A stretch of DNA of 7,713 bases from Deltaproteobacteria bacterium GWA2_55_10 (GCA_001797415.1 MGPL01000029.1:8019-15731); one strand, 5' to 3'; positions 1 through 6,976 are shown, counted from the first letter of the stretch. Notes: a model not told the origin generated them from the letters alone. Translations and numbers: made by a program.

Positions 1-1
1 T

Positions 2-370
2 GCCATAGACGAGATAGTGAAGGGCCTTACCGACGAGAGCGACGACGTGAAGCTCTCCGTCCTCAAGGGTCTTGGCGGCTGGAGCGGCGAACAGATAAAG
101 AGCGCCCTTGTAGCCGCGCTCAAGGACAGGAATATCTGGGTAAGGTACCACTCGGTGCTGCTCCTCGGAGAGCTCGGAGAGCACGACATCGAGGGCATGT
201 TGATAGAAAAGCTCGTAAAGGACGAGGCTCCTGTGAAGGCCGCCGCGGCGAGGGCGCTTGAGAGGCTCGGCGCCACCGCCGCGCTCGATACCCTGATGCA
301 GTTCATAAACCATCCGGACCCCAGCGTAAGGGGCGCCGTAGAGAGCGCGATAGAAACTCTTAGATGCTGA
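2..370 (+). CDS. HEAT-repeat protein, C-terminal part (5' end outside window)
   Basis: The reading frame is open from the window edge to a TGA at 368-370, giving 122 visible residues. A GTG at 17 could start translation, but the frame continues upstream in the same repeat style (AIDEIV before it), so this is most likely the tail of a longer protein. Four helical repeats are visible. A V-K/R pair sits at visible residues 16-17, 47-48, 78-79 and 109-110, an exact 31-residue period, usually preceded by Asp/Glu and followed by a hydrophobic helix (for example HSVLLLGELGE and AAAARALERLGA). This is the signature of HEAT or PBS-lyase-type repeats, which form alpha-solenoid protein-binding scaffolds. 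There is no enzymatic motif, signal peptide or membrane segment in the visible part. It overlaps cheR by 7 bases, so translation is probably coupled and a role with the chemotaxis proteins is plausible. The partner is unknown and the function is not assigned. Confidence 0.8.
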   Translation, partial: AIDEIVKGLTDESDDVKLSVLKGLGGWSGEQIKSALVAALKDRNIWVRYHSVLLLGELGEHDIEGMLIEKLVKDEAPVKAAAARALERLGATAALDTLMQFINHPDPSVRGAVESAIETLRC

Positions 371-1218
371 CTCTGGGTATAAATAGGCCGGGTCTTTCCA
401 ACGAGACCTTTCTGCTCCTGAGGGATATCATCTATAAAAGGTGCGGGATATTCTTTCCTGAGACGAAGAAGTACCTTTTGGAGACGAGGCTCTCAAGAAG
501 GCTCGAAGAGAGAAACCTGAAGACGTTCGAGGACTACTACTACTTCCTGACTTACGACGGGGAGAAGGACAGGGAGCTGCAATCGCTTCTCAATACCATA
601 GTCACGAACGAGACCAGCTTTTTCAGAGACGGCCCGCAGCTCGATGCCTTCAGGAAGGGCGTTGTGGCAAAGGTGGTCGAGGAGAAGTCCCGGGGCGCAT
701 CGAGGTCAATTAAGCTCTGGAGCGCGGCATGCTCCACGGGCGAGGAGCCGTTGACGTTGGCGATGATACTCCTCGAGGAGGGCTTGCACCTGAAGGGCTG
801 GAACATGGAGATACTCGCGAGCGACATAAGCGACAACGTCTTGAGGGCGGCCGCGGCCGGGGTCTACGAGAAGTACGCGCTCAGGAACACGCCGGAGCAG
901 TACCTCAGAAAGTACTTCAACGGCCAGGGTGAGAGCTACACGGTCAGCAGGAAGGCCCAGGACCTCGTCCGTTTCAGGAAGATAAACCTCATGGAATCGC
1001 TTGAGACCAGGATGATAAGGGGCATGGACGTGGTCTTCTGCCGGAACGTCCTCATATACTTCGACGACGCGTCCAAGAAAAAGGCCATAGGGCACATATA
1101 CGACAGCATGGAGAAGGGCGGGTACCTGTTCGTGGGCTTCTCCGAGTCGCTGCACAATATTACGAGGCTTTTCAGGCCGGTCAGCATAGAGCGTTCGGTC
1201 GTTTATCAAAAAATCTAA
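364..1218 (+). CDS. cheR: CheR, chemoreceptor glutamate O-methyltransferase
   Basis: This is a 284-residue cytoplasmic enzyme that uses S-adenosylmethionine to methylate glutamates on chemoreceptors, driving adaptation opposite CheB. The N-terminal helical CheR domain (about 15-85) ends in TNETSFFRD at 81-89, the family's hallmark. The Rossmann-type methyltransferase domain follows, with the SAM-binding motif AACSTGEEP (121-129), the acidic strand end ASDIS (152-156), FCRNVLIYFD (225-234) and GFSES (258-262). The length is typical of the family, with no TPR or other extension. The start is well fixed, because a TAG stop in the same frame (361-363) directly precedes the ATG. No strong Shine-Dalgarno sequence is visible, and the gene overlaps the HEAT-repeat frame by 7 bases, so translation by coupling is likely. 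The identification is secure. Which receptors it modifies is inferred, the receptor-like gene at the window's right end being the obvious candidate. Confidence 0.97.
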   Translation: MLTLGINRPGLSNETFLLLRDIIYKRCGIFFPETKKYLLETRLSRRLEERNLKTFEDYYYFLTYDGEKDRELQSLLNTIVTNETSFFRDGPQLDAFRKGVVAKVVEEKSRGASRSIKLWSAACSTGEEPLTLAMILLEEGLHLKGWNMEILASDISDNVLRAAAAGVYEKYALRNTPEQYLRKYFNGQGESYTVSRKAQDLVRFRKINLMESLETRMIRGMDVVFCRNVLIYFDDASKKKAIGHIYDSMEKGGYLFVGFSESLHNITRLFRPVSIERSVVYQKI

Positions 1219-1234
1219 GCCGAGGGCGGGATGT

Positions 1235-1597
1235 ATGGAAAAAAAGATTCTGGTGGTCGATGACTGCGACACGACAAGGAAGCTGCTGTCGTACATCATC
1301 AAGGAGAAGGGGTACAAGATCATAAGCGCGTGCAACGGAATAGAGGCGCTCGAGATCATGGCGACAAGCCCCATAGACCTCATAGTAACCGACCTCAACA
1401 TGCCCCAGATGGACGGTTACGAGCTCTCAAAGAGCATCCGTGGGCAGGACGCCTACAAGGAAATACCGATAATAATGATAACCACCGAGGCAGGGGAGGC
1501 CGACAGGAAGATGGGCATGGAGGCCGGCGTTACGACCTACCTGGCAAAGCCCATATCGCCCCATCGGCTGCTGTACGAGATAGAGAAACTCATCTGA
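1235..1597 (+). CDS. Single-domain response regulator, CheY-like (first of two)
   Basis: This 120-residue protein is a lone receiver domain with no output domain. The acidic pair is D9-D10, the phosphoacceptor is D53 in TDLNMPQMDG, the switch Thr is T83 in MITTEA, the aromatic switch residue is Y102, and the conserved lysine is K105 in AKP. All residues needed for phosphorylation are therefore present. It differs clearly from the next gene: Leu rather than Trp follows the phosphorylated Asp, Cys follows the acidic pair, and Ile rather than Phe follows the KP. It sits 16 bases after cheR, with a purine-rich GAGGGCGGG at 1222-1230 as a likely ribosome site for the ATG at 1235. It may be a second CheA target, acting as a phosphate sink or signalling to a different output. 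Binding to the flagellar switch is not shown by the sequence, so no gene symbol is given. Confidence 0.93.
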   Translation: MEKKILVVDDCDTTRKLLSYIIKEKGYKIISACNGIEALEIMATSPIDLIVTDLNMPQMDGYELSKSIRGQDAYKEIPIIMITTEAGEADRKMGMEAGVTTYLAKPISPHRLLYEIEKLI

Positions 1598-1615
1598 CGA
1601 CAATAATTTACAGTT

Positions 1616-1622
1616 AGGAGGG
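1616..1622 (+). promoter_or_regulatory. Shine-Dalgarno site of the second cheY
   Basis: AGGAGGG lies 5 bases before the ATG at 1628. It is a strong ribosome-binding site and favours that ATG over the internal ATG five codons later. The site is much stronger than the one before the first cheY. Confidence 0.75.
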
Positions 1623-1627
1623 ATAAG

Positions 1628-2017
1628 ATGCTTGATCAGAACATGAAGATCCTCGTAGTGGACGATTTCTCCACCATGAGGAGGATAATAAAGAACATCC
1701 TGAGAGAGATCGGGTACAACAACGTCGATGAGGCCGACGACGGCACCACGGCCCTCGAGAAGCTCAGGGCCGGCAAGTTCGACTTCGTCGTCACCGACTG
1801 GAACATGCCGAACATGCCGGGGATAGAGCTCCTTAAGGCCATAAGGTCGGATGCCGAGCTCAAGGACACGCCTGTGCTCATGGTCACCGCCGAGGCCGCC
1901 AAGGAGAACGTGGTAACGGCTGTCCAGGCAGGGGTCAACAACTACATAGTCAAGCCCTTTACCGCCGCGGCCCTGAAGGAGAGGATAGACCTCATCCTTC
2001 AGAAGGTAAACCAGTAA
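1628..2017 (+). CDS. cheY: CheY, chemotaxis response regulator (canonical, flagellar-switch type)
   Basis: This 129-residue receiver has the same length and residue numbering as Escherichia coli CheY. CheA phosphorylates it, and CheY-P binds the flagellar switch (FliM) to change rotation. The acidic pair is D12-D13, followed by FSTMRRI as in E. coli. The phosphoacceptor is D57 in TDWNMPNM, with W58 next to it. T87 lies in MVTAEA, Y106 is the aromatic switch residue and K109 lies in VKPFTAA. These stretches are the ones used in E. coli to bind FliM, CheZ and CheA, so this is the better candidate for the true motor regulator of the two CheYs. The next gene encodes the CheY-P phosphatase, and cheY-cheZ-cheA adjacency is typical of flagellar systems. 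There is a strong Shine-Dalgarno just upstream. Identification is secure, and its rank over the first CheY is inference. Confidence 0.97.
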   Translation: MLDQNMKILVVDDFSTMRRIIKNILREIGYNNVDEADDGTTALEKLRAGKFDFVVTDWNMPNMPGIELLKAIRSDAELKDTPVLMVTAEAAKENVVTAVQAGVNNYIVKPFTAAALKERIDLILQKVNQ

Positions 2018-2055
2018 TCGATAGTTAAAATTTTGTTTTTACAGGGGGTATTCCG

Positions 2056-2634
2056 ATGAGCCGTAAGGACTGGAACGTAGTGATGACGAAGATCAAGGAT
2101 GAGCTCTCAGGCCTGGCCAAGTTCATTGACAGAACGAGGCAGGGGCTCGATTCCATTGAAACGACCGTAAAGATGGGGACCGAAAAGTTCCCGGAAGCTT
2201 CATGCCAGCTCTCAGACGTTACAGGCGATCTCGAGAACGCGGCCAACAAGATAATGAATACCGTCGAGGAGCATTTGTCCGACCAGGAAAGGACAGGGGC
2301 TCTGATCAAGGCCCTTGAGGAATGGTCCGCCAACCCTTCGGCCGACCCAGGCAAGGGAGCGGAGCTCGCGAAAGAGCTCGCGGCTATAAACGCCAAGGGT
2401 AAGGAGAGCATGATGGAGCTCTTCGCCCTCATGTCCTTCCAGGACCTTACCGGCCAGAAGCTCAAGAAGGTGATAGGCTCCCTTGATGTCGTCGAGAAAA
2501 AGCTCGTCGAGATAGCCCTGAGCTTCGGGATAGACGAGGCCGGCCTGAACGCCTCGTCAGAGCCCAGGAAGGCCGGGAATGTGGTTATAAACCAGGATGT
2601 CGTCGACAAGCTCCTCAAGGAGCTCGGGGCTTAA
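2056..2634 (+). CDS. cheZ: CheZ, CheY-P phosphatase
   Basis: This 192-residue, mostly helical protein speeds dephosphorylation of CheY-P and so ends the signal. The catalytic motif FQDLTGQ lies at 128-134. D130 and Q134 correspond to D143 and Q147 of E. coli CheZ, where the Gln orients the attacking water. The last 15 residues (INQDVVDKLLKELGA) resemble the C-terminal peptide of E. coli CheZ that docks on phosphorylated CheY. It is somewhat shorter than the 214-residue E. coli protein, mostly through the variable segment between the long helices and the docking peptide (about 160-177) and the N-terminus. No signal peptide or membrane segment is present. The ATG at 2056 follows AGGGGG (2043-2048) with 7 bases between. 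It lies directly after the canonical cheY and 12 bases before cheA. Identification rests on the active-site motif, the tail and the context, and is strong. Confidence 0.95.
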   Translation: MSRKDWNVVMTKIKDELSGLAKFIDRTRQGLDSIETTVKMGTEKFPEASCQLSDVTGDLENAANKIMNTVEEHLSDQERTGALIKALEEWSANPSADPGKGAELAKELAAINAKGKESMMELFALMSFQDLTGQKLKKVIGSLDVVEKKLVEIALSFGIDEAGLNASSEPRKAGNVVINQDVVDKLLKELGA

Positions 2635-2640
2635 AGGAGG
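2634..2640 (+). promoter_or_regulatory. Shine-Dalgarno site deciding the cheA GTG start
   Basis: AAGGAGG begins on the last base of the cheZ stop codon and lies 6 bases before the GTG at 2647. This ideal spacing favours GTG at 2647 over the in-frame ATGs at 2659 and 2668. Confidence 0.75.
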
Positions 2641-2646
2641 ATTGCC

Positions 2647-4338
2647 GTGTCCTTTCCAATGGATGAGATGGATGACATTATAAACGACTTCATCACGGAG
2701 GCGACCGAAGGGCTCGATCTTCTCGACCAGAAGTTCATAGAGCTGGAGAAATCCCCCGGCGATACCGCGCTCCTGAATGAGATATTCAGGTCCATCCATA
2801 CCATAAAGGGGGCGGCCGGATTCCTCGGGTTTCAGCAGATGGTGGACGTCACCCATGTGACCGAGGACGTCCTCAACAAGCTCCGCAAGGGCGAGATGCA
2901 GGTCAAGCCCGTCATAATGGACGCCATACTGCAGTCCGTCGACCTCATCAAGATCATACTGGGCAACATCCGCGAAAAGAACGGCAGGGAGGAGAACACG
3001 GCCCCCGTAATCGCTCTCCTTAATGACATATCGACCGGCAAGGCCGCCGCGGCAGAGCCGGTTAATCAGACGGCGCCTGCGGCACCGAAGAAAGCGGCGG
3101 AAGAGGAGTCAAGGCCGAAGGCGGAAGAGTCCGCAGGCGCAAAGGACCAGTCCATAAGGGTCGACATAGACAGGCTGGACAGCGTCTTGAACCTCTCCGG
3201 AGAGCTGGTCCTTTCAAGGAACAGGCTCATGAGGCTGGGCTCCAGGCTCTCCGAGAGCGGCATAAGCCAGGACCTTCATAGTCACATGAACGAAGCAATA
3301 GCCCAGCTCGACCTCGTTACGGCCGACCTGCAGCTGGCGGTAATGAAAATAAGGATGCAGCCCATCGCGAAGGTCTTCAATAAATTCCCCAGGATGGTGC
3401 GCGACCTTGCGAGGCAGACCGGCAAGGAAGTGGAGCTTGTCTTGAGCGGCGAAGAGACCGAGATGGACAAGACCGTAATCGAAGAGATAGGCGATCCTCT
3501 GGTGCATCTCATCAGGAACTCGGTCGACCACGGCATGGAGATGCCTGACGAGAGGGAGGCTGCCGGAAAGCCCAGGTGCGGACGCATAGGGCTGTCGGCC
3601 TACCAGGAGGGCAGGAATATTATTGTATGCGTATCAGACGACGGCAAGGGCATAGATGCCGCAAGGGTCAAGAAATCGGCTGTTGAAAAAGGGCTTATCA
3701 GCCAGGAAGAGGCTGAAAAACTATCTGAAAAGGACGCGTTCAACATTATATTCATCCCGGGCTTCTCTACCGCAAGCAAAGTGAGCAATATCTCTGGACG
3801 CGGCGTTGGCATGGACGTGGTCAAGACCAACATAGCCAGGATAAACGGCACGATATCGGTAGACTCGGAGCTTGGCAAAGGCACCCGCATAACATTCAGG
3901 CTGCCTTTGACGCTGGCCATCATCCAGGCCCTCACGGTCGAGGCAGGAAGAGAGGTCTACGGCATACCGCTCTCGAACGTCATAGAGAACATCAGGGTCA
4001 CAGCCGATGAAATAAGGACGATAGAAGGCAAAGAGGTAATAAACATCAGGGACAGGGTATTCCCCGTTGTCCGCCTCGGAAGCCTTGTTTCCGGCTGCTC
4101 TGAGGCAGCCCAGTCCGAATGGAAGTATATCGTTGTCATAGGCATCGGCGAAAAGCAGTTCGGGATACTCGTGGACAGGCTGCACGGACAGGAAGAGATC
4201 GTCATGAAATCGATGGGCGAGTACCTGAAGGGCACTGAAGGCATTGCCGGCGCGTGCATAACCGGGGACGGAAACGTCATACTGATACTCGACATGGCCG
4301 GACTGCTTGCGCCAGCCGTGGGCGGATACGTACATTGA
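2647..4338 (+). CDS. cheA: CheA, chemotaxis histidine kinase (no evident P2 domain)
   Basis: This 563-residue cytoplasmic kinase autophosphorylates and passes phosphate to CheY and CheB under receptor-CheW control. P1/Hpt covers about 8-110, with phosphoacceptor H51 in SIHTIKGAAGF. An Ala/Pro/Glu/Lys-rich linker covers about 130-168. P3 (dimerisation) starts near 169 with IRVDIDRLDSVLNLSGEL. P4 (ATP binding) has the N box HLIRNSVDHGME (287-298), G1 DDGKGID (331-337), F box FIPGFST (369-375) and G2 GRGVGMD (384-390). P5, the CheW-like regulatory domain, covers about 421-560. There is no folded region between P1 and P3 that could be the CheY-binding P2 domain, in line with a length about 90 residues below E. 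coli CheA. The GTG start is chosen because AAGGAGG lies 6 bases upstream. All kinase motifs are intact, so the enzyme should be active. Confidence 0.98.
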   Translation: MSFPMDEMDDIINDFITEATEGLDLLDQKFIELEKSPGDTALLNEIFRSIHTIKGAAGFLGFQQMVDVTHVTEDVLNKLRKGEMQVKPVIMDAILQSVDLIKIILGNIREKNGREENTAPVIALLNDISTGKAAAAEPVNQTAPAAPKKAAEEESRPKAEESAGAKDQSIRVDIDRLDSVLNLSGELVLSRNRLMRLGSRLSESGISQDLHSHMNEAIAQLDLVTADLQLAVMKIRMQPIAKVFNKFPRMVRDLARQTGKEVELVLSGEETEMDKTVIEEIGDPLVHLIRNSVDHGMEMPDEREAAGKPRCGRIGLSAYQEGRNIIVCVSDDGKGIDAARVKKSAVEKGLISQEEAEKLSEKDAFNIIFIPGFSTASKVSNISGRGVGMDVVKTNIARINGTISVDSELGKGTRITFRLPLTLAIIQALTVEAGREVYGIPLSNVIENIRVTADEIRTIEGKEVINIRDRVFPVVRLGSLVSGCSEAAQSEWKYIVVIGIGEKQFGILVDRLHGQEEIVMKSMGEYLKGTEGIAGACITGDGNVILILDMAGLLAPAVGGYVH

Positions 4339-4342
4339 CGGC

Positions 4343-4346
4343 GGGG
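4343..4346 (+). promoter_or_regulatory. Probable ribosome site for the cheB TTG start
   Basis: GGGG in the cheA-cheB gap lies 5 bases before TTG at 4352. It is a modest Shine-Dalgarno match but correctly placed, and it is the main nucleotide evidence for starting cheB there. Confidence 0.4.
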
Positions 4347-4351
4347 ATAGA

Positions 4352-5422
4352 TTGAAGACAAGGGTTCTCATAATAGACGACTCAGCCTTCATGAGAAGGG
4401 TGATAAGGCAGATGCTCGAGACGGACCCGGACATACAGGTCATCGGGACCGCGCGCGACGGGGCCGAAGGCGTCGAGATGGCGATGCAGCTCAAGCCGGA
4501 CGTCATCACCATGGACCTTGAGATGCCCAGGATGGACGGGCTGGAAGCGACCGAGCGCATAATGGAGCGCATGCCGACGCCTATTATAATGGTGAGCTCG
4601 CTTACGAAGGAAGGGGCAAAATCCACTTTTACGGCGCTCGATAAGGGCGCGGCGGACTATATATCCAAAAACCTCGTCACCTCGGCGCTCGACCTCATGA
4701 AGATTCAGGACGAGCTCATAGGCAAGATAAAGGTGCTGGCGAGGAAAAAAGGCCAGTTCCTCTCTTTAAGGCCCGCGCAGGCCCCTGTGCAGGCGTCACC
4801 TGCCGTACAGGCCCCGGCTGTTGCCCCTAAAAAGAGAAGCTACGGGACTCTCAAGGTCGCGTTCGTATCCATAGGGGCCTCGACAGGCGGCCCCAGGGCA
4901 GTGCAGGCAATACTCTCGCACCTGCCCGCAGGGATGGATGTCGGCATACTCGTCTCGATACATATGCCCAGGGCCTTTACCGGTCCGTTTGCCGAGAGGC
5001 TCAATGAACTCTGCAAGCTCGACGTGAAAGAGGCTGAAAACGGCGAGGCAATAAAGCCGGGACAGGTCTTCGTATGCCCCGGCGGGCTGCAGACCAGGGT
5101 CAGGAGAAGGAACCTGACCGACTATTCCCTGAGCATAGATGAAGAGCCCAGGGAAGCGCTCTACAGGCCCTGCATCGACGTTAGCATGACCTCGGTCGCC
5201 GAGAACTATCCCGGAAGGTCGCTCGGAGTGATACTCACCGGAATGGGGCACGACGGCAGGGAGGGCATGAGGCTCATCAGGGAAAAGGGCGGAAAGACGC
5301 TCGCACAGAACGAAGAGACCTGCACGGTCTTCGGGATGCCGAAGTCCGTGATAGACGCGGGGCTGGCGGACAAGATAGTGCCGCTGGACCTGATAGCAGC
5401 AGAAATAGTGAATATGATCTGA
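4352..5422 (+). CDS. cheB: CheB, chemoreceptor methylesterase/deamidase with receiver domain
   Basis: CheB removes methyl groups from receptor glutamates and deamidates glutamines, and is activated by CheA phosphorylation. From a TTG at 4352 it has 356 residues, close to the usual length of about 350. The receiver domain (about 3-120) has D9-D10, phosphoacceptor D55 in TMDLEMPRMDG, S82-S83 at the switch position and K106. Asn follows K106 where Pro is usual. An Ala/Pro/Gln-rich linker covers about 140-160. The esterase domain follows, with the catalytic triad S177 (GASTGGP), H204 (SIHMPRAFT) and D301 (TGMGHDG). An in-frame TTG at 4307 would add 15 residues and overlap cheA by 32 bases. The later TTG is preferred because CheB proteins normally begin just before RVLIIDDSAFMRR. 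The gap from cheA is 13 bases. Function is secure and the start is moderately so. Confidence 0.96.
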   Translation: MKTRVLIIDDSAFMRRVIRQMLETDPDIQVIGTARDGAEGVEMAMQLKPDVITMDLEMPRMDGLEATERIMERMPTPIIMVSSLTKEGAKSTFTALDKGAADYISKNLVTSALDLMKIQDELIGKIKVLARKKGQFLSLRPAQAPVQASPAVQAPAVAPKKRSYGTLKVAFVSIGASTGGPRAVQAILSHLPAGMDVGILVSIHMPRAFTGPFAERLNELCKLDVKEAENGEAIKPGQVFVCPGGLQTRVRRRNLTDYSLSIDEEPREALYRPCIDVSMTSVAENYPGRSLGVILTGMGHDGREGMRLIREKGGKTLAQNEETCTVFGMPKSVIDAGLADKIVPLDLIAAEIVNMI

Positions 5423-5438
5423 CCGGAGAATTCTTTTC

Positions 5439-6197
5439 ATGGATATATTGACGATAGTAGGAACCATCCTGGGCTTTGGCGCTATCCTCGGGGGACAGAT
5501 ACTCGAGGGCGGCTCCATGGGATCGATAATGCAGTTCACGGCCGCCATCATCGTATTCGGCGGCACGATAGGCGCGGTGCTGGTGAACTACCCCATGCAC
5601 ACCGTAATACTGTGCATGAAGAATATGAAGCTCGTTATCCTCAGCAACGAGGGAGACCCGTACAAGACCATAAAGCTCTTGTCCGACCTGGCCGCCGTGG
5701 CCAGGAAGGACGGACTTCTGGCGCTTGAGACGAGCATAAAGAAGGTCCAGGACCCGTTCCTGAAGAAGGGCCTTCAGCTCGTGGTAGACGGCACCGAGCC
5801 CAAGCTCACCAGGGAGATCCTCGAGATAGAGATAGGGCATGACGAGGAGTACAACCTTACCTCCGCGAAGGTATTGGATTCCGCCGGAGGCTACGCCCCT
5901 ACCATAGGCATTCTCGGAGCGGTGCTCGGGCTTATCCATGTCATGGAAAACCTTGCAGACCCGCAGAAGCTCGGCGCTGGAATAGCGGTCGCCTTTGTCG
6001 CTACGGTCTATGGCGTAGGCTCTGCCAACCTCTTGTACCTGCCCCTTGCCGGAAAGATGAAGATAAAGATAAGGGAGAAGGTAATCAGGCAGGAGATGAT
6101 GGTCGAGGGCCTTATCGCCCTGTCAGAGGGAGAGAACCCCCGCAGGGTAGAGGAGAAGCTCGTGGGCTTCCTGAGGGAATCCCAGAGGAAGAAATAA
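5439..6197 (+). CDS. motA: MotA-family flagellar stator protein (MotC-like)
   Basis: This 252-residue inner-membrane stator subunit forms an ion channel with MotB and turns the flagellar rotor. Four membrane segments are visible, at about 4-20, 31-50, 149-168 and 181-201, with a large cytoplasmic loop between the second and third. The key prolines are present: P154 in GGYAPTIGIL and P202 in LYLPLAG, equivalent to P173 and P222 of E. coli MotA. The loop carries R89 and E97, matching the charged residues R90 and E98 that contact FliG in E. coli. The length fits the shorter MotC/PomA-type branch rather than the 295-residue E. coli protein. GGAGAA at 5425-5430 is the ribosome site. The gene follows cheB by 16 bases and precedes motB, the order seen for motC-motD in Pseudomonas. 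The ion used (H+ or Na+) cannot be read from this sequence. Confidence 0.96.
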   Translation: MDILTIVGTILGFGAILGGQILEGGSMGSIMQFTAAIIVFGGTIGAVLVNYPMHTVILCMKNMKLVILSNEGDPYKTIKLLSDLAAVARKDGLLALETSIKKVQDPFLKKGLQLVVDGTEPKLTREILEIEIGHDEEYNLTSAKVLDSAGGYAPTIGILGAVLGLIHVMENLADPQKLGAGIAVAFVATVYGVGSANLLYLPLAGKMKIKIREKVIRQEMMVEGLIALSEGENPRRVEEKLVGFLRESQRKK

Positions 6198-6230
6198 TGC
6201 TCTACGGGGCCTGTTAAGGACGGAGAAGAG

Positions 6231-6953
6231 ATGGCAAGGAAGAAGAGGCACGAAGAGCACGAGAACCACGAGCGCTGGCTGGTGTCCTACGCGGACTTCA
6301 TAACGCTCCTGTTCGCCTTTTTCGTCAGCATGTACGCCATCTCGTCGGTGAACGAGGGCAAGTTCAGGATATTGAGCGAATCGCTTGCGATCGCCTTCAA
6401 TCCGACCATGTACACCTCGACCAAGATGCAGGAAGGGCCGAGGTTCGTGAAGGAGCAGCGCTCCCACATGTCAGACGAATTCAAGGACATGTTCACGAAC
6501 AACTACCAGAAGATACAGACCGCGCTGCAGGACCTTGAAAAAGACAAGAAGCTCACGATAATACAGGACGGGCAGAAGATCACCATAAGAATATCCGAGG
6601 GCACCCTGTTCGAGCCTGGAAGCGACAAGCTTCTATCGGAGGCCCTGCCGGTAATAGACGAGGTGGCGAGAGTGCTCGTCGGCCTGCCGAACAGCATAAG
6701 GATAGAAGGGCATACGGACAATGTGCCCATATCCACCGAGCGCTTCCCCTCGAACTGGGACCTTTCGACCGCAAGGTCATTGAAGATCCTCAAGTACCTG
6801 ATAGACGCCCACGCCTGTGACCCGCGAAAGCTCTCGGCCCTCGGCTTCGGCGAGTTCCGTCCCATAGACACCAATGACACGCCCTCAGGAAGGATAAAGA
6901 ACAGGAGGGTCGATATAATGGTGCTGGACCCGAACATGGCGTCGATAAGATAG
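6231..6953 (+). CDS. motB: MotB-family flagellar stator protein (MotD-like), peptidoglycan-anchoring
   Basis: This 240-residue stator subunit pairs with the MotA-type protein just upstream and anchors it to the cell wall. A charged cytoplasmic N-terminus (ARKKRHEEHENHE) leads into one membrane helix at about 17-38. D22 in SYADFITLLF is the ion-carrying Asp, equivalent to D32 of E. coli MotB. A plug/linker region follows (about 42-110), then an OmpA-like peptidoglycan-binding domain with FEPGS (127-131), IEGHTDN (158-164), NWDLSTARS (175-183), GFGEFRP (205-211) and NRRVDI (224-229). The stretch from HEEHENHERW through the membrane helix recalls Pseudomonas MotD. The ATG at 6231 has AAGGACGGAG upstream (6216-6225). 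It is 33 bases after motA. All key residues are intact. The family is certain. The MotD subgroup is likely, judged from memory of that sequence and gene order. Confidence 0.95.
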   Translation: MARKKRHEEHENHERWLVSYADFITLLFAFFVSMYAISSVNEGKFRILSESLAIAFNPTMYTSTKMQEGPRFVKEQRSHMSDEFKDMFTNNYQKIQTALQDLEKDKKLTIIQDGQKITIRISEGTLFEPGSDKLLSEALPVIDEVARVLVGLPNSIRIEGHTDNVPISTERFPSNWDLSTARSLKILKYLIDAHACDPRKLSALGFGEFRPIDTNDTPSGRIKNRRVDIMVLDPNMASIR

Positions 6954-6976
6954 GCAAGCCGATAGTTTCTCAAGTT

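Noticed and set aside
706..1401. Long minus-strand open frame across cheR and the first cheY, and similar long minus-strand frames opposite cheA, cheB and motA
   Set aside because: These are antisense shadows of well-supported plus-strand genes in GC-rich DNA. Their translations show no recognisable domain and they have no sensible ribosome sites.
1606..2044. Shared ATTTACAG/TTTTTACAG just before the ribosome sites of the second cheY (1606-1613) and cheZ (2036-2044), as a repeated regulatory element
   Set aside because: The identical core is only seven bases within AT-rich gaps, which chance can explain.
2018..2055. AT-rich stretch (AAAATTTTGTTTTT) between cheY and cheZ as a terminator or promoter
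   Set aside because: No GC-rich stem precedes the T-run and no paired -35/-10 boxes are visible. It may simply keep the cheZ ribosome site unstructured.
2898..2920. Internal ATGs in cheA (codons 84 and 91) as a start for a short CheA lacking the phosphorylated His, as in E. coli
   Set aside because: No convincing Shine-Dalgarno sequence precedes either codon at a suitable distance.
6941..6965. GTCGATAA and GCCGATAG, each a 7 of 8 match to a sigma-28 -10 box
   Set aside because: Neither has a TAAAGTTT-like -35 box at the proper distance upstream. The first lies in the motB coding end.
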